Source of the DNA: Gloeocapsopsis crepidinum LEGE 06123
GTDB taxonomy: Bacteria; Cyanobacteriota; Cyanobacteriia; Cyanobacteriales; Chroococcidiopsidaceae
Assembly: GCF_015207655.1 (NCBI RefSeq)
Contig: NZ_JADEWN010000035.1
Coordinates: forward strand, 1-57,618
Length of the DNA: 57,618 nt
Direction: 5' to 3'
Below, piece after piece: positions 55,594-57,618 of the stretch. The notes under the pieces were generated by a model that worked only from the letters and a program-made list of their open reading frames with translations, did no database searches and was not told the DNA's origin. A program made the position numbers and the translations under genes. The first letter of the stretch is position 1. The number at the start of each line of letters is the position of its first letter.

Positions 55594-55842
55594 TCAACAA
55601 TAGAAATCGCTTCTGTCGAGAACAACCTCACCATGATCTGGTACCCAGGCGAGCCAAGTATCTGGAGACTCTTGACAGAGCAACTTAGCTTCGTCAAATG
55701 CGTATTCACTCGGCGATTGCAGTAGCTTAACCCAAGTGTCGCGCGTGTAAGTGATCTGGCAAACTGGATTCCAGCCAGAAGCGATCGCACTTAAGGGTGC
55801 AGGTGCTGGAAGACAAATTGGATTGGTTGATTGAAGCGACAT
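55594..55842 (-). CDS. Small conserved cyanobacterial protein
   Basis: An 82-residue protein beginning MSLQSTNPICLPAPAPLSAI, with a conserved-looking C-terminal part (DTWVKLLQSPSEYAFDEAKL, LCQESPDTWLAWVPDHGEVV, ending DFYC). Similar short sequences occur in other cyanobacteria in my recollection; the function is unknown. GGAG lies about 7 nt before ATG 55842; an upstream in-frame ATG at 55866 is less likely. It is upstream partner of the 78-residue protein gene. Confidence 0.68.
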   Translation of the reverse strand: MSLQSTNPICLPAPAPLSAIASGWNPVCQITYTRDTWVKLLQSPSEYAFDEAKLLCQESPDTWLAWVPDHGEVVLDRSDFYC

Positions 55843-56264
55843 GCTTGTTCTCCGTCTTAAATCCATTAAAACTTAATAAAATCTCCCTACAGCGAACTGG
55901 GGAATTCAATTTAAATATTTCTGTATTCAATTTTACAAAATGACTGCGCAATCATCCAATTATGCTAAATAAATTAATAAATCCTGACATAACAGATTCG
56001 GATGCTGTTCAAACTCCTGGGTATTCTGCATAGCTTGGGAGTCCTTGTCTAGACAGGCAGAAGGTGCCTAAGCATCACAGCGCTGGTTGCGTCGATGAGT
56101 TTGCGAACATTCCAAGCGATTGGCAGCTTTGTTGCTAGATCGACTGAACTACCTTGACAGTGTTATTTGTAATTTAAGGCGTGAGAATTGATTTCGTAGG
56201 TTTGGTTTAGAGATTGACTGGTTTTCAATTTTGTGAATGCCGAGAATATTTAGGAGATATGTCA
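55843..56264. other. Divergent intergenic region
   Basis: About 420 nt between the small-gene pair and the YwiC-like gene. The first 150 nt are AT-rich; the rest is of mixed composition and holds the 10-nt palindrome TGTCTAGACA (about 56045-56054). No coding frame or known RNA was recognised. Confidence 0.5.
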
Positions 56265-57107
56265 ATGACGCCTTCGCAACCCAACTCTATCCAAGAAAAT
56301 TCTGCTTCTCAGTCCCAATCATTATTTTCTCATGCTCCAGTCTGGTATCGTCCTACATTTTCACCAGAGCATGGAGTCTATGTCGTGCTATTTGTGTCAT
56401 TTCTGACAGGAGCGGCAGCCGCGCAACAGTGGACGTTAGCAACAACGCTAGCACTGATTTGTGCTTTTGCCGGATTTCAGGCAGAGCATCCGTTGGTATT
56501 GCAAATTAAACAACGGCGCAGTTGGAAACCCCGATTTCTTGTTTGGGGCGGAATTTACACTGGAATAGCATTAAGCCTTGCGGTTTATTTGTACCTGCAA
56601 ACGCCTGTATTAGTATGGTTATATCTAGGTGCGATCGCGGCTTTTGCGATTGATGCAATTTCGGTTTTTTATCGGCAGCAGAAATCGGTAATGAATGAAC
56701 TACTTACTTTTGCTGCTGTTTGCCTTGCTGCCTCTTTTGCCTATATTGCGACAACCGGAACTTGGGTGGTTTCGCTACTGGGTTTGTGGCTCTTAAACAC
56801 GCTGTTTTTTAGCAGTGCCATTTTTACCGTGAAACTGCGCAAACCTAAAACGGCATCGCTCGTTCCAGGAGTAATTTATCATGCGATCGCAAGTGTGATT
56901 GTTGGGGTTCTCTGGTACATCGGCTGGCTGACTCCCATCGCTGCGATCGCTTTTGGCATAGTGCTGCTCAAGTTTGGCTTGATTCTGGTACGGCGAGAAT
57001 GGTATCGAACCACTCGAATTCAAAATGTTGCAATGCTAGAAACTGTTTCTGCTTTGCTCTTTTTCGTGATCGTTGCGATCGCGCTTTTACCTGCGCACCT
57101 TAGCTAG
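56265..57107 (+). CDS. YwiC-like integral membrane protein
   Basis: A 280-residue protein with about eight transmembrane helices. The start of the membrane part, YRPTFSPEHGVYVVLFVSFL, corresponds to the PxEHG segment of YwiC-like proteins; another characteristic stretch is IDAISVFYRQQKSVMNELLT. Family function is unknown (a relation to UbiA-type proteins has been suggested by fold pattern). The start ATG 56265 has TAGGAG 8 nt upstream; the ATG at 56259 is too close to it. The gene is followed by AT-rich DNA leading to the CRISPR-like repeats. Confidence 0.78.
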   Translation: MTPSQPNSIQENSASQSQSLFSHAPVWYRPTFSPEHGVYVVLFVSFLTGAAAAQQWTLATTLALICAFAGFQAEHPLVLQIKQRRSWKPRFLVWGGIYTGIALSLAVYLYLQTPVLVWLYLGAIAAFAIDAISVFYRQQKSVMNELLTFAAVCLAASFAYIATTGTWVVSLLGLWLLNTLFFSSAIFTVKLRKPKTASLVPGVIYHAIASVIVGVLWYIGWLTPIAAIAFGIVLLKFGLILVRREWYRTTRIQNVAMLETVSALLFFVIVAIALLPAHLS

Positions 57108-57316
57108 CTTAAGAGCCTCACAAAAAGAAATCTGTACAGATAAGAGTTTGAGTGAATGCTCAACGAACCTCTACGGATTCAACAAAAATATGCATAAAAT
57201 AATATTATTAATTACAAATAAAAGCCTACCAAAGTATAACGTCAATTCCTGATTTTAATGGTTGAAAAAGATTTATTTTAAGTAAGTTTATTCTACTCAA
57301 AACATGGGTCTGTAGC

Positions 57317-57493
57317 GTTTCAAGCCTTGATAAGTATTTATCTTAATTAAAATTTGATTAGATCGATTCTTTCTTGAGAAATGTGCATAAAAGTTTCATT
57401 TTTTGACAAGGATTTATGTTAATTAAAAGAATGTATTTACAAAAGCTTTAAATTAAATAGCTGAGTTTCAAGCCTTGATAAGGATTTATGTTA
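57317..57493. CRISPR. Short degenerate CRISPR-like array (three repeats)
   Basis: Repeat 1 (57317-57352) starts GTTTCAAGCCTTGATAAG and ends TATTTATCTTAATTAAAA. Repeat 2 (57393-57428) has a mutated front, GTTTCATTTTTTGACAAG, but the same end. Repeat 3 (57465-57493) is GTTTCAAGCCTTGATAAG plus GATTTATGTTA and is then cut off. Spacers are 40 nt and 36 nt and unlike each other. The CCTTGATAAGG core can form the small hairpin typical of CRISPR repeats, and the GTTTCAA...TTAATT layout resembles known cyanobacterial repeats. No cas gene is in the window; the array looks decayed. Confidence 0.65.
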
Positions 57494-57618
57494 CAGCCTA
57501 TTGCAAGTTTATGAGGTACAGTAAGAGGAGTACACAAATGAAGTCTAATGAAACCGTACTCGCTCGACTTGCGAGAAAAAATAGTTAAGGCATACACACA
57601 AGGTGACACCTCAATCAG
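57494..57618 (+). mobile_element. IS630-family element, left end (partial)
   Basis: Repeat 3 of the CRISPR-like array breaks off directly after the dinucleotide TA at 57492-57493. From 57494 (CAGCCTATTGCAAG...) the sequence is unrelated and leads within 54 nt into an IS630-type transposase start. IS630/Tc1 elements insert at TA, so the boundary is placed here. The right end is outside the window. Confidence 0.55.
57548..57618 (+). CDS. IS630-family transposase, N-terminal end (partial)
   Basis: ATG 57548 opens a frame reading MKPYSLDLREKIVKAYTQGD then TSI up to the window end. This is the start of the helix-turn-helix domain of IS630-type transposases, which typically begin MKPYSxDLREKI. AAGAGGAG lies about 20 nt upstream. 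A competing ATG at 57538 gives a 16-codon frame that soon stops. The catalytic domain lies outside the window. Confidence 0.8.
   Translation, partial: MKPYSLDLREKIVKAYTQGDTSI

Noticed and set aside
55727-55951. 74-codon minus-strand frame overlapping the small conserved protein gene
   Set aside because: It is out of frame with the better-supported 55594-55842 gene and lacks a ribosome-binding site.

Overview
The window is cyanobacterial chromosome. The octamer GCGATCGC (HIP1) recurs throughout, inside and between genes. Gene content fits too: the circadian kinase SasA, a group 2 sigma factor, a C-terminal processing protease, DpsA, a class II ribonucleotide reductase with an intein, an RRM RNA-binding protein, and several small cyanobacterial families (DUF3122, DUF3386, DUF760). 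The dispersed palindromes and the many Uma2 genes suggest a Chroococcidiopsis/Gloeocapsopsis-like or Nostocales-like genome; the genus cannot be fixed from sequence reading alone. No rRNA or tRNA gene was recognised.

Left edge (1-3.55 kb): the right end of an IS5-family element abuts a ubiquitin-like (MoaD/ThiS-type) reading frame that has lost its start and ends in Gly-Gly. A very large DUF4132-type gene with a late -1 frameshift follows. 3.5-9.4 kb is a minus-strand block: a bactofilin-like membrane protein, DUF3122, a universal stress protein, PEP synthase and a Uma2 protein. 9.5-22 kb is mixed housekeeping: an M41-like peptidase without an AAA domain, a diguanylate cyclase, leuS, a toxin/antitoxin-like pair ahead of a galU-type gene, an acetyltransferase, purH, cysE, a PPOX flavoprotein and a frameshifted Uma2 gene.

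22-33 kb carries nrdJ with a 323-residue LAGLIDADG intein, an RNA-binding protein, ispG, a ctp protease, a divergent EF-G paralogue and a TPR protein. 33.2-35.3 kb looks like a redox/electrophile response cluster (marR, pirin, wrbA), with a shared 15-nt box before marR and before pirin. 35.5-38.1 kb encodes an unusual fusion of a cyclic-nucleotide-binding-like domain, a degenerate NtrC-type AAA+ domain and a membrane polyferredoxin. Two decayed genes follow: a truncated nucleotidyltransferase and a doubly mutated rhodanese.

39.5-57 kb holds a [2Fe-2S] protein, dpsA, carB, a sigma factor, DUF760, mutT, sasA, an SLH-domain lipoprotein, DUF3386, nfu, a GH57 glycosidase, an OsmC peroxiredoxin, two small conserved proteins and a YwiC-like membrane protein. 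At the right edge lies a short degenerate CRISPR-like array (three repeats of about 36 nt, spacers of 40 and 36 nt). Its third repeat appears to be cut at a TA by an IS630-family element whose transposase runs off the window.

The parts most worth following up are the ubiquitin-like/DUF4132 locus, the AAA+/polyferredoxin fusion, the marR/pirin box and the CRISPR/IS630 junction. Coding starts were moved from the longest frame to the first codon with a ribosome-binding site or family-typical N-terminus where noted.
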